Notes under the pieces: model-generated
What the model saw: only the letters and a program-made list of their open reading frames with translations
What the model was told of the DNA's origin: nothing
Databases searched by the model: none
Assembly (NCBI GenBank): GCA_021234155.1
Contig: JAJEKV010000026.1
Location: 18,109,556-18,173,555 of the forward strand
Length of the DNA: 64,000 nt
Direction: 5' to 3'
From: Isoetes taiwanensis
Taxonomy: Eukaryota > Streptophyta > Lycopodiopsida > Isoetales > Isoetaceae
Program-made: the position numbers and the translations under genes
Part shown: positions 12,401-22,853 of the stretch, in pieces
Numbering within the stretch: position 1 is the stretch's first letter
How the letters are laid out: every line of letters starts with the position of its first letter

Positions 12401-14190
12401 CTCACTCTTGATGCACTTGAACAAAGCATTTAGAAGACATACACCGCATGATGGGAACAACTTCTTTACCCTATATCTCAATGATCTTGCCGCCGGGTGC
12501 CGGGAAGGTCACCTTCCGCTTCCACAATCAATAATGGCCCCTCGCTGGTCCAAGGTACTCCATACCTATTATCAAGTCGATTTGCCGATGCCCATTACTT
12601 CGCCCCCATCCGGATCTTAATCCCGGCAAGTCGATGTCAAAGTTGATTCTTTTTTACCGCCGCCGCCTTCATCGCCCCACTTGCTAAGACAACGGGCCTT
12701 GGTTTTGACTTTAATGGTTTCAACTTCAACATTTGAACCATTCCCTGGGGATGCAAAGTTATGGCTACTTCCCGAATCTATCGTGACTATAAATGACTTG
12801 GCCTTGGCCTTTCCCAATCGCGGAAATTACTTTATACCGGGCTCTTTGCTCAGATCTATTGCGGCAAAGATATGACACTCACCCCCGAATGTAGTCGCTG
12901 GGCCTCCTCGGCCGCCGCCGCCGCATTGCATGTCCCAATCTCCCAACTCGCTAAGCGCCGCACTCATGACATATGGGCGTTCACGCCCTATGGCCCGGGC
13001 TGAAACACCAAGCAAAGCCGCTTTTCTATGCACTCCTCTCTCTTTTCCTTGGGCATGGCCTGCGAAAGGATCGCCTTTGCTTTGGAGTAGTTTGACCCTT
13101 CCCCGCTTGTCTTTGAAAGACACCGCTTTTCTCCTCGCCGCTTTCCCTTGATTGCCACTATATGGGGCTCTAGCTGGTCCTGGGCTGGCTGTCCTCGGCT
13201 AAAACCGCCTCACGCCTTTGCCTTTATCTTGGTAATACCGCCGCCTCGCCTCGCTTATTCGAGGTCCCGCTCTTGCAAGCTTATTGCCTTGGACTCGCCT
13301 CGATCTCGTTCTAGGGTTTATTGCCCTTACAAGCTTATGGATCTCCTCATTCGGACCTTCAATGTAGCTTTCCACCGCATGCTTCTCACCTAACTTTGGC
13401 ACATACACCCTTAGCCTCATAAATTCCTCCGTATTTCTCAGATCGACTTGTTGCCTTTGCCGCAACTGTAGAAGAATCTTGCATCATCTTGGACTTGTGC
13501 TCTCTTGGAACGTAATGGCGCTTTGAAGGCTTTTAGCAAACTTCTTGAACCGCAAGCATCCCCCGCTTAAGCCATGAGCCTTGGCATAGCCTTCCACCAA
13601 ATTTGCTCCGCCCTTCAGTTCATTGCCACCACCGCCTTTATCCTTATCCTTCATACCATAGGCATTGCCGTGATTCGCTCATCTCGTCAAGCCAAACCTC
13701 CCATGCCATGCGACCTGTTTTCTTTGAGAATTGCTCGAGCTTCCGGCCTTCCAAACATTTCCCAATCACGAAGCCCACTTTCTTACCGGTAGTCGAGGTT
13801 CTTGTGTCCCTTTGTCGTCCGGGGGTGTTCCTCGCCTTTAAATGCATTGACTTGGTTACGCCCTTCTTCTTCCTCGAATCGAGTCACGAATCGAAGCTTG
13901 AGTCGGAGGAGTCCCGGAGCCGGGGACCTTCCTCTTTGCTCCTCTTCTTGTCTCTACTGTTCTCCGAAATGATGCTTCGCGCGCTTGAGCGTTACCCACC
14001 TAACCTGCTCCTGCTTGTGCGGCTAGCAAAGCCTTTATCCGCTCGAGGTCCGGCCTCATTTGGAGATATTTCTTCTTCCGGGGTCATTTGTCCAAATTCT
14101 TCAAGCAGGTTCCTTGCCGGCGCGGGCCTCGGCGGACTGTTCCTCTATAAGTTCCCGCAGCTTGTCGCTCTCCTCCCGCTTTAGGCCTCT
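9481..14190 (-). pseudogene. gag-pol polyprotein of Ty3 element (frameshifted)
   Basis: The domains lie in Ty3 order on the minus strand but in changing frames. Gag: a coiled-coil start near 14180 (REESDKLRELIEEQ) and a capsid-like block at 13465-13199 (FMRLRVYVPKL). Protease: IVTIDSGSSHNF near 12790 (DSG active site). Reverse transcriptase: [20 protein letters not shown] near 12070, DLRSGYH, then FDDILVYSE near 11730 (catalytic DD). RNase H tail: FTQPHLNLRRRRW with EFLEEYDF near 11080-11020. Integrase: WPGMKKQI near 10660, WEVINMDFITGLPRT near 10540, ISDRDPKFMSAFWQDLF near 10310, FAYNSTKG near 10140, and the GPY-type end FKVGDDVWLKI with GPLRIIKRVGNQSYKLDLP at 9960-9770. A chromodomain-like remnant (ILDKAFKKTRR) follows near 9630. 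Gag normally packages RNA and pol copies and integrates it. No single frame is intact. Confidence 0.88.
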
Positions 14191-14377
14191 AGCCGCATAC
14201 ACAAGTGGTTCATAGCTACATGGTTAGTTTTCCTTGTTTTCTTGCATTATTTATGTTTGTTGGCATGGTTGGGGACACAAAATATATCAACAAAACATTT
14301 ATAGTGCAAGAGAATATTATATTTATATTTTATATTACACTAATACAAAAATTACAACTACGGCTAATCATTTTACC
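14191..14377. other. AT-rich spacer between ORF-B and gag
   Basis: About 190 bp of much lower GC content than the flanking coding sequence separates ORF-B from gag. It may be an intergenic spacer or promoter for gag-pol. No TATA box as clear as those before ORF-A and ORF-B was found. Confidence 0.5.
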
Positions 14378-15862
14378 TCATTGTCGCCGGTAAGATGGAT
14401 TATCCTCCGAAACTTTTTCACTGGTCGTTCCCCGCCAATGGCCTAAGTTCCTAAAGACATTGGTGGAGATCCACCTTGTAATGCTCTTGCCAAATCTTTC
14501 TATTCTGATTGGGAGGTATAAGTCGCCGCCATCGATCTTACTCGCTTGCTTGAAGGTATGGCTACGGTCGGCGACGCCGAGTGCTACCGCTCTCTTCACC
14601 GTGATTGCATACCGATTTAAGGGGTAACCGCTTGCCGGCTTCAATCCCCGAGTGCAATCAGCAACGATATCTTCCTCGCCTCGGGGTGAACTTGGCGATG
14701 GATAACCGCTATTCTTCCATCCATCGGCAAGATTGGCGTAATACCGTAGTGACTGGTTGCTTCAGTGCGGATGGGCCACTGCATCAATGCAGGTTGCATT
14801 CAAGTCATCAACCTCCACCGTGGTGAGCTCCCCAGAAGTCTCTCGGGATTTGTTGCTAAAGCCCTCCCCGAGGTCGAATTACCGTCCTCTCGGGAGGTGT
14901 GCCGCGGACGAGCTTGCCGTTAGGATGTTTGAGGTCGACATAGCGGATCCCCATCTGCTCCTCAAGAGCAAGGAACTCTTCCTCCGCCGTAGCTTGTTCT
15001 CCTCCTTTGTTCCGCCCATAACCCGCCTGATGTTGCTGTAGGCTTGATGCCTGAGGTAAACTCTCCCGTAAGTGTCGGCTTCCCCTTACGTGGAGGGGAA
15101 GTCGGATTCTCCTGACGATGAAGTCGCCCAAGTCCGCTTCTTCGAGTTGGTGCAGCAACTCTTCAGGTCGGTACTCCCTTTCCCTCGCTCCGAGGTTTTG
15201 AATGTCGCTAGGAGCAGAAACTCCTCACCTTCGACAATAATGGGAGCTAGGCTTGTGATGCCTAACCCGAGGGGTGGCGCGACTCGAGTCTCGCCGCTTT
15301 TCAAGTCTTGCCACTCGCTTCGTTGTCGCCGCTCTTCCGCTGGTCGAGCTCGACATAGTCTTCCTCTTCTTCTCCGATTCCTGTTCATCCGAGTCTTCTT
15401 CCTTCCCTTCGCGCTCCCTGCTCATACCGCGGTGAGGAGCCGCGTTCTCACAAGCTATGGCCAATGGGTCCACGCCCATGGGGGAATGGAGGTTTCCCCA
15501 CGGTGTTCTCGCACGGGTGAGAAAGATTGCCGTGGCAAGTTGAAAGAGAAGTACTTGGTCCCGCTGACAGTTAGGACCATTGGCTCGTGTGCGGTGCCTT
15601 GTTTGTGAGGTATTTGGCGATGTTCGACATCGCTCTAATGCCGCCCGCAGGACCTGCCTAGGAACAAAATAGCCTACACAAGGGGAGTTGCACTAGCACT
15701 GGTTCTACCCTAGCTTGGAACTCGGTCAAGACTCTACTATAAGCCGGGTCGCGGTTGCTTGCTTGACATCTACCTCCTTCCCAAGATCTGGAAGATTTGG
15801 TCGACGCCGGCCTCAGAAGATGAGCGCCGGGCGCTGTACCATCTGTGGAAATCGGTTGCCAT
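14378..15862 (-). pseudogene. ORF-B: unknown accessory protein of Ty3 element
   Basis: I do not recognise this protein. The ATG at 15862 opens MATDFHRWYSARRSSSEAG, about 110 bp downstream of a CTATAAATAG box at 15982-15973. Further on come an acidic/basic stretch (KEEDSDEQESEKKRK near 15400), the block APIIVEGEEFLLL near 15240, EELLHQLEEADLGDFI near 15150, EEEFLALEEQMGIRYVDL near 14980, and TTVEVDDLNATCIDAV near 14800. The blocks fall in different frames, so the copy is broken or mis-sequenced. The gene at 24209-25593 in the other large element shows the same pattern: F-x-x-WY start, acidic run, ITPILVEGKEYLLL, then WEVDD. It lies directly downstream of the H3-like ORF-A, as its counterpart does there. 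Function unknown; a partner of the H3-like protein is only a guess from gene order. Confidence 0.6.
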
Positions 15863-15972
15863 TGATTAATTGCGTAAGAGGGTAACAAACGGTTGCAAGA
15901 GCCTCAGGAGTTGAGAAATCGGCTAGAAGGGCAGGAGCAGATTTGTAGGGTGCTATCCGAGAAGTGAGGGGT

Positions 15973-15982
15973 CTATTTATAG
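15973..15982 (-). promoter_or_regulatory. TATA box of ORF-B
   Basis: The minus strand reads CTATAAATAG, the same 10-mer as before ORF-A. It lies about 110 bp upstream of the ORF-B ATG and downstream of two dyad modules. It implies that the accessory ORF has its own transcript independent of the LTR. Confidence 0.65.
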
Positions 15983-16168
15983 AAAAGGGGAAAACCCTAA
16001 TTTTTGGATGACTTGAAAATTTTCCTAGGGTTGGGTAATTCTAGCCTATCCGAGGTCAAAATGGGAGTTTGAGGACTATATGGGATGCTTGAACAAGGCT
16101 AGATTACCTAAAAGATGCTATGCAATAGGTTGAAGGTGACTTTGACAAGTCCCGTGAAGAAATGGTAG

Positions 16169-16232
16169 AGGTTCACAGCCATGCCGCTCAAAAACTAACT
16201 TTTAGTTCTTTTGACCAGTAGAAATGTGAGAC
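16169..16232. repeat. Dyad module A1 (64 bp)
   Basis: The outer arms are GGTTCACA-like (left) and TGTGAGAC (right). Inside is CAAAAACTAACTTTTAGTT, itself a near-palindrome, followed by TGACCAG. It sits in the spacer between ORF-A and ORF-B. Confidence 0.65.
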
Positions 16233-16363
16233 ATCAGTCTCATTTCGATCAAAAGGTGTCTAATTTGGGTAAACTAATGGTGTAAGGGTGATGGGCTCAT
16301 CAAATCAGGCAGAATTGACCCCTTATTTGGCCGATTTGGAGCTGTTTTGGTCAAGTTTAGCGA

Positions 16364-16428
16364 GGTCTCATACTATACCGCGCAAAAACTAACTTTTAGT
16401 TTTGCGACCAGGCGCGAGCTGTGAGACA
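16364..16428. repeat. Dyad module A2 (65 bp)
   Basis: The arms are GGTCTCA and TGTGAGACA around CAAAAACTAACTTTTAGTTTTG and GACCAGG. It has the same layout and length as A1, A3 and A4 and lies 130 bp from A1. Confidence 0.7.
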
Positions 16429-16574
16429 TCATGTCTCTCGGCTTGCAAATGTCCTATTTCACTGAAATAAAAGCTAAAACTTATTAATTTGCTCTAATTA
16501 ACCAAGTTTATGTCATCAAGGTACACAAAATTGCTCTATATTACAAAATTTTTAATTATTTACAACAAAAGTTT

Positions 16575-17802
16575 CTAAGGCCGTTCTCCCTTTATGCGGG
16601 TCGCAAGACGCATGTCTTGTCGCATTAAGGTTACCCGCTTGGACGCGGGGCAGGCTGTTGAATCTTCAAAATGTTGCACTATCTTTGCCTCACCGCCTTC
16701 TTGCATTGCCAGCAATCTTCGTCCGTGGACTCTAAAAGTCCGTTCAGAGGGCTCGCATCACTTCTCGACCAACCGAGCGAAGGGGCACGGGAATTAGGAG
16801 ACCAGAGCTGCTACTGAAGTGTCTAATCTTCCTTAAGCGCTCTTCTCTCCACCTCCTTTCTATCAGCTTTCTTCTTTGGTGGTGGCTTGGGGAACCTTGG
16901 GCCGTGGTGGCGGCTTTAAGGTTTGTTTTGCTTGGTTGGTCGCCTCCTCGATGAACCTGACCTCGCTTTTCTTCATAATACTTGGTCAGAGGCCTCCCAC
17001 TTCTTCATATATGCTTCGCGGTCCCTCATCTTCCTTTCATAAATCTTCACCTGCCGGTGACGAGGGCTTCCCGCAGGTCGTGGTTGCTTCTTTCTATCCC
17101 ATGCCGGCACTCGTGGGGTTTTCGACTTGGTCTTGCTTGGTTTTGCTTTCAGTGCCGCCGCTCGTGCATTCCTCGCCGTTGGTTCTGGTGCTTAGAAGAG
17201 CTCCCACCTGCAGCATTAGGGTTAAAATCTTCATCAGAAGAGTCGTCGGAGGGGTTTGGGGGTTCGTCGGGTTGCCGCTCCTTGATGACGATCTTGGGGT
17301 TCGGCCTCTTCCTTGGCGGGCAATCCTTCGTCCTCCTTGTGCCAGCCACGAACTTCCCTTTCGCCTTCTTCTTCTCTTCTGCTGCCTTTTGTTCCTCTTC
17401 CTCCCTTTTCCTCTTTTTGTCTTCCTTTCTCTTACACAGATTTCTACTGATGAACCTTCTAAGGTTACGCTACCTCTATTTGGCTCGGACACCACTTGCT
17501 CATATCCCTTTCGAGGATCTCTGTGGGTCAAAGGTCTTCGCTTGTTCCTGCTGCGGATCTCCTGCTCTATTTCTTCATACACCTCCTCGCCTCCTCGTCC
17601 ATGGAGTTCGGTGATGTGGCCTCGTCACCCTCACCGGGCTTGGTTGAAGACATCAATCGATCGGGCGTGTCTTGCTCCTCGTCCGTGACGACCCCCTCGC
17701 GAGCCTCTCACGAAGCATCTTAGGAATGATCTCCGGCTCCCGATGGCTGGTGGTTTCGGGCCTGGCGGCGCTTCCTTGGCGGTCTATTTGGTTCGGAGCC
17801 AT
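16575..17802 (-). pseudogene. ORF-A: histone H3-like protein with long charged tail
   Basis: The ATG at 17802 lies about 105 bp downstream of a TATA box and opens MAPNQIDRQGSAARPE. About 320 residues of K/R/E/D-rich, low-complexity sequence follow (for example PNPSDDSSDEDFNPNAAGG near 17240). The C-terminal ~95 residues are a histone H3 fold: KIRHFSSSSGLLIP (compare the H3 EIRKYQKSTELLI block), VGREVMRAL (helix 1), FRVHGRRLLAMQEGGEA (loop 1 and helix 2), FEDS, then KRVTLM, DMRLATRIKGER and a stop at 16575. Conserved H3 positions are kept throughout the fold. One or two frame changes interrupt it. Canonical H3 is about 136 residues, so this is a divergent variant with a greatly extended tail. 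A role in packaging element DNA or marking insertion chromatin is inference. It is clearly not gag. Confidence 0.8.
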
Positions 17803-17905
17803 GCTTCTTGGATCGTCAATCGGATAAAAGCGGCCGAAAGATCTCGCCCTAAGTTGGGAAGAGCGGATTTCTAGGGCTTGACCTAAAAATGAGGGGGTTC
17901 TACAT

Positions 17906-17915
17906 CTATTTATAG
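17906..17915 (-). promoter_or_regulatory. TATA box of ORF-A
   Basis: CTATAAATAG on the minus strand, about 105 bp upstream of the ORF-A ATG and identical to the box before ORF-B. Dyads A3 and A4 lie just upstream. Confidence 0.65.
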
Positions 17916-18016
17916 CTTGGGGAATTTTAGGTCAAAACTCAAGTTGCTCTGCTTAACATGCTAAGGCACCAACTTAGTTAAAACTTATACTTATTTCGGA
18001 CTTTTTCTACCTATTG

Positions 18017-18081
18017 GTCTCACACGTTGCCTTCGCTCCAATACTAATGTTTAGTTTTATGCACCAGGCCGCTGTGAGATC
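18017..18081. repeat. Dyad module A3 (65 bp)
   Basis: The arms are GGTCTCACAC and TGTGAGATC around a diverged inner ACTAATGTTTAGTTTTATGC, followed by ACCAGG. It lies upstream of the ORF-A TATA box. Confidence 0.65.
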
Positions 18082-18202
18082 TCATACATTTCTAGGGTTT
18101 TTAGGTAATTAAAACATGCTATTCTAACTAATTCCTACCTTAGAATTAGCCTTACCACATTATTTTTCTCAAATTCATCATGTTTTGGTGTTCTTGGCTC
18201 GA

Positions 18203-18269
18203 TGTCTCACCAGCTACCCTTGCCGCTCAAAAACTAAAATTTAGTTCTCATGACCAGGAAATGTGAGAC
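18203..18269. repeat. Dyad module A4 (67 bp)
   Basis: The arms are TGTCTCAC and GTGAGAC around CCGCTCAAAAACTAAAATTT and TGACCAGG. It is the outermost of the four A modules, between A3 and the primer-binding site. Confidence 0.65.
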
Positions 18270-18464
18270 CACCTCACTTGGAAAAAATTTTGGCTCATTC
18301 TTTTTAATCTTGTTAAATTCCAATTCACTTAATTGTTACTAGCTTAGCATAAACTACAAAGATGTGAGAAAAAAAAATTTCCCACTTTTCGAGGCTTGAG
18401 GATCCTATCAAGTTAGTACTACTCGGAACATGGTCAAGGCTTGCTCTTGGTCTCCAAGAACATT

Positions 18465-18477
18465 GCTCTCGATACCA
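18465..18477 (-). other. Primer-binding site (tRNA-Met type)
   Basis: The minus strand reads TGGTATCGAGAGC one base inside the 5' LTR. This is one small change from TGGTATCAGAGC, the complement of the initiator tRNA-Met 3' end used by most plant Ty3 elements. Confidence 0.8.
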
Positions 18478-18478
18478 T

Positions 18479-20025
18479 TGTGACGCCCCTACTGTGATAC
18501 GGTGCCCCTCACCGTGATACAAACAGAGTTCTTCCCCACACCAGCCCCATGCCGATCTGGGGCCCTCCACGATATCACCGCATCTCCGTGAACGAGTCCC
18601 AAAGTGGGAAGAGTGAAGGTGTCATTCTACCCCGCTCCTCGTGGCCTACCTAGCCGCAAGCTGTAAACATACATGTCAGTACTCAACATAATCCTCCATC
18701 CACCCGTAAGGGTGGTATATCAACATCCGTGATAGACAATGGTCAAAGACATCATATAGGGAATCCTACCCAAGGCTCGACTCAAAGGGATGACTCGACG
18801 GCTTGGGTCTCCGTGAGTTCATTGCGCATGTAATTCATGGCAATGGATTTGGGCCGCATAGAACATGGCATAGGGTTGTCCACTCCATCCGCCTCTCCCC
18901 GCGGCACACTTTGCGTGAGTAGGCCAAAAGTGTCTGGACCTCGATCAGAAGCTCACGGATGCATAGCCGGAGGGGCTATTCCCGGTCATCATCCCAGCCC
19001 CATGGGGGGGTAGGGATCACTCCTCCGTGAGATCTACATGCTGACTCAAGGTGACTAGAGGGCCACTACCCGTGATTCACCGAACCCACTGAAAGTGTAC
19101 ACCACTTCACATGCAAACGAGCCCATGCCTTACCCACACTCGGGTAAGCCATTAGGCCTAGTCACAATGATCCCTGTAGGCTTTACACACCGCAGGGATC
19201 GCTCAAGAGTCGTAACATGAACCTCCTTCTCACCCGCCTGGGCCCTTCACCCACAACCCGGTGTGGCTCTGCACACAGCCGAATCTACAAGCAGCTAGAG
19301 AGGCTACTCTAGGAGCATCAACTACAAGCTTTTAGGGCCTCTACCCCCTTCCCAATACAAGGAGTTCACAGAGATACATCATCCAAATACATCACGTAAG
19401 AACTAAAGAACTAGATCTAATCATAGAGTTAGGTTCTTTAGTTAGTGTCCGAGATCTAAGATCTAGATAGTTATGGGCAATTTAATAGTCTAAACCTACC
19501 GATTCTATGACTAGAAGACGGTTTAAGCTATTAAATTGACCAAATACCCGATCCTTGAGTGGCTCCTCCTGACCCGAAGTTCAACCATCCCCGCCGCTGA
19601 TCAATTGTGGGAACCGATGGCGCATTCGCCATGCATGCTCGGGAGGCGGTTTTGGCTCCGGGCAGCCAAACCGAGCTCTAAAACCCTAAGGACGAAAAAC
19701 TAGCAAGCTAGGGTTTTCCCCTACCCTAAATAGACATGGGGTTTAGGCTAGGGTTTCCAATTACCCATTTTGGCATGTGGGATAATTGGAAAGGCCCCAC
19801 TTGCCTTTAATGGCTAGGTGGCAAAATATGCCAACATGGAAAGGTGTGCCCACATTAATGTGCACATGTGCACCTTAATAATATATGAACACTCCTAGCA
19901 AGTTGCCCCTAGGGCTACTTACTTGCTATCCGCTACGCATTAACGCCGGGCCGAGTGGCGGTACGCTGCACAGATTGGGCAAGATCGATAATGCCCCGAC
20001 CCCCTATCGTGGCCGGAACGTCATA
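18479..20025 (-). repeat. 5' LTR of Ty3 element (1547 bp)
   Basis: Begins TGTGACGCCCC and ends CGTCATA on the + strand. It matches 7004-8559 over its full length with the same terminal inverted repeat except for one substitution. The GGCAT duplication lies immediately outside at 20026-20030. Confidence 0.93.
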
Positions 20026-20030
20026 GGCAT

Positions 20031-20510
20031 TATCCAATTGCCAAGATTGGATGTTTCAAATTCTGGCAGTCTGTGTTCCTGTAAAAGGATTATGTCTGAC
20101 TTCATATCCTTCAAGGCAATTAAGGCCCTTTTCCTCTTGAGAGGACCTTTTATTCCTCTCATATTCCATGTTGTGATCCTCCTTGAGCAAACAACTTCTT
20201 TTTGCCTTGACTCCTTAGATTCAAGGAAGGACTGTTTTCAGACAAATGCACCATTTTGGTCCCCTTTTTCCTAATATGAGGAGTGTAGAATTTGTCTTCA
20301 TCACCCTCTTTCCCCTTATCAGCAATTTGTTGGTTTTCTTTCCCTTTCAGCTTTTTGCCAACCAAGATATGCCCAGATGGGCTTACTGGCCTATTGTTCT
20401 GTTCCAAAGAAACAATTTCCAGGCCAGATGGTCAGGCCAGGTGGACTTATTGGGCTATTTCCCAGCTTCAGAGGGTCAATTCCCAGTTAAATGCTAGTCA
20501 GTAGTCTTTA
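20031..20510 (-). mobile_element. LINE fragment: start of endonuclease ORF (upstream half)
   Basis: Reading the minus strand toward the Ty3 junction gives NMRGI, ALKDMKSDIILLQEHRLPEFE and NLGNW, the conserved N-terminal WN-RG ... LQET block of LINE endonucleases. The downstream half of the domain resumes at 7003 (VWAPADGTKGGNCMVW). Upstream, 20407-20159 is a basic, Lys-rich stretch typical of the region before the endonuclease. The two halves join cleanly if the Ty3 element and one GGCAT copy are removed. Confidence 0.8.
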
Positions 20511-21031
20511 AGAAACTTTATAAGCTGTATAGCTATAGCAGACTAAGATTCTATATTTTCTCGCATTAAAAAGACAGAGATGTGGTTATGCTTGATAATT
20601 TTATGTGCTCAAGCATTTCGACCTACATATGCATTGCTTGCCAAAATTGAACTGGAGCTGTTAGTATATTTGATCAAATCATTTAATAAATTTGCCCATG
20701 CAATATGATGTAACAACAAAAAACCTAACTAGTCATAAATCTGCCCATGCAGTATGATGTAATAACAAAAAATAAGCAAGCTGAAGTGCCTCCCCCCCAA
20801 AAGCTTGACAAAGGTGGCATAGGCTATCACGAAGGGGGATGGGGAGAATCAAAGCTACGATAAAGCAAGGAGGGAGGTAGGAAATTAGAAATCACAAACA
20901 TGGATGATTTGGATAGGCGGGAAAAAAAATAGTTTGAATGTTAAGATGTTAGTGGTCAAGCCCTCCACGACATCCCACTCATTGCTCTTGCTTTGTCACT
21001 CTGGCAAATACGGAAGTTAGAATTCCAAGAT
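20511..21031. other. No gene seen
   Basis: AT-rich sequence between the LINE and the 16-kb inverted-repeat element. A phrase containing GCCCATGCA.TATGATGTAA.AACAAAAAA occurs twice (20694-20720 and 20743-20771), a minor direct repeat. Confidence 0.4.
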
Positions 21032-22096
21032 TAAGGGTCTATTCAGACCCGTGGTTAAGTTAAGTTAAGTTAAAAAAAAATTAACTAGCTAGTTTAACTT
21101 AACTATAATAATTGTATTCGCACCCAAAAGGGTTAACTTTCTATTAAAATACTAAACTTAACTAGGACAAGCAAAATATCTTCGCACCCACCATAGTTAA
21201 GTTAATAATTTTAACCTAACTAAACAACATGGGTTGTTGTTCAGACATTGTCCTATTAGGTTAGTAGTAACCGAAATGCCTTCACACACGCCATTAGTTA
21301 AGTTACAACTTTAACTTAACTAGAACGCCTGAATTCATTCTAGTTAAGTTTATTATTTTAAACTTAACCAATTGCCCTCACACATGTTCTAGTTAAGTTA
21401 TCTACCTATTTCAAAGATTTTGCTTTATTTACCTACATTTAGATATAAAATTACAAATAGTATAAAGTCTATATGCCAAACAAAATACACCATACTACAG
21501 TTTGAGCATACTAAAGAAATATAGATATCTTTCTATGGCATAAAGTTATGATCATATGAGTTAGCATACAATTACAATGAGTTCGTATGAATTTAGTTGC
21601 AATTGATAACCCTCGCAATGTACCATACATTCAGGGGTTGCAAAATGGCCTGGGGCAAATCCTTTGAATGGTGCTTGGATCTAAGGAAGGACATGAGCAG
21701 GCTATGCATGGAGGGCATAAAATTGCAAAACAACTTCATACGATAGTTTAGAAAATTGCAAAACGAGTGTAAGTGATCAAATATTTTTTGAGATTACATA
21801 TCAAATTTAAGTTCCAAATTCAAACCTCTAAAGCGCACTTCAACAAAATGATGCAATACTATGTAATGAATAATTTACAAGCTTGGTGAATATTTTATGC
21901 AATAAATCGACTCTATTATACAATTACAAAATCCCTTAACTTCTGATTCTCGTGTCAGACAGTATTGTTGTGATTGGTCATGTCTTCCAATTGCTGGCAC
22001 TGGAACAACCTTGCCTCAATTGGCATTCTTTAGCTTGGGTAGAGAAGTGTAACTGAGCCTCAAAAAAATGCTTTTTATGTGACTTTCTACTTTGCT

Positions 22097-22128
22097 CATT
22101 AGGGCGGATTTGGGGTCTGAAAATGGCC
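22097..22128 (+). repeat. Left 32-bp terminal inverted repeat
   Basis: Identical, base for base in inverse, to 34630-34661. The sequence immediately inside diverges from the right end, so the TIR is short and sharply bounded. Confidence 0.92.
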
Positions 22129-22786
22129 CTTATCTTGGGCTAAAGATTTCCACGCCGATTCGGCCAGACCAATCGTTTTTCGCCTTTTTTCGAAAAGTCG
22201 ATATACTTGGGTGTAGAAGGATGAGCAGGCTTACTTGGCATCCACATGGCGATTTTCATGGGGGATGCCCGCGCTTTTATTGCAAATCCATTTTAATGGC
22301 CCAGATTTTTTTCTGAGTCGCCTTAACGCTTCAAAAATAATGGTGACTTTGACCGCCATCATCAGCGGCCACCAACTCCCTTTGTCAAATTTTGGCCCAA
22401 ACTTGCAGATCATTACTCCGCGCCTCTACGCATCCTCTCCGCCTTCACTCCTCATCCGCAATCCATGTCTCCCCGCCAATTTTCGTGTTTCTTGCCCCAT
22501 TTACGTAACTCCCAAGGTCAAGACGGGGGAGGTTTTGTCTCAATAGGTTCAGGGTGAGTATGCTGCCATCAACGAGGGGCGAAGCATAGAGTTAAGCGAC
22601 AAAGGCGATCAGACGGCGGACACATTGATAGGTAGGATAAAAGAGTTCAAGCTGAATTCTAGCGCCTGAAAGTGGAAAGTATAACAATACGACATGCATA
22701 TACCCCTTCCTCGATATGGCCAAAGAGCTAATCTCCACCAAAAACAGCTTCCCAAAATTGCCCGCAAATGGTAACCATTTTAAACG
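22129..22786. other. Left subterminal region of 12.6-kb element
   Basis: No recognised gene. It contains short open frames only. It does not match the right subterminal duplication. Confidence 0.4.
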
Positions 22787-22853
22787 GATCACACGCGACG
22801 CCAAGCTAGCTGTCACTACTTAATCTGCGTAGATAGTTTCGCGTCGTGTGATC
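22787..22853. repeat. Dyad module B1 (67 bp)
   Basis: The arms are GATCACACGCGACG and GTTTCGCGTCGTGTGATC around a non-conserved core. It lies about 150 bp upstream of the H3-like ATG. Confidence 0.8.

Larger units (their letters stand above)
6999..20030 (-). mobile_element. Ty3/Gypsy chromovirus-type LTR retrotransposon with extra ORFs
   Basis: The element has two LTRs (7004-8559 and 18479-20025), starts TGTGACG and ends CGTCACA (mutated to CGTCATA at the outer right end), and is flanked by the 5-bp duplication GGCAT at 6999-7003 and 20026-20030. It lies on the minus strand: primer-binding site at 18465-18477 and polypurine tract at 8560-8572. Inside, from 5' to 3', are ORF-A (histone H3-like), ORF-B (unknown), gag, protease, reverse transcriptase, RNase H, integrase and a probable chromodomain. 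Integrase after RT/RNase H defines Ty3/Gypsy. At 13 kb it is unusually long because about 3.4 kb of non-gag-pol coding sequence lies upstream of gag. It inserted into the endonuclease domain of a LINE. Confidence 0.93.

Noticed and set aside
17094..17582. Gag of the Ty3 element
   Set aside because: This Lys/Arg/Glu-rich stretch leads into the H3 fold at 16575; the true gag-like capsid block lies at 13.2-14.2 kb directly before the protease.
21400..22000. Harbinger transposase or Myb-like gene in the left part of the 16-kb element
   Set aside because: No DDE, helicase-like or Myb motif could be read in any frame.
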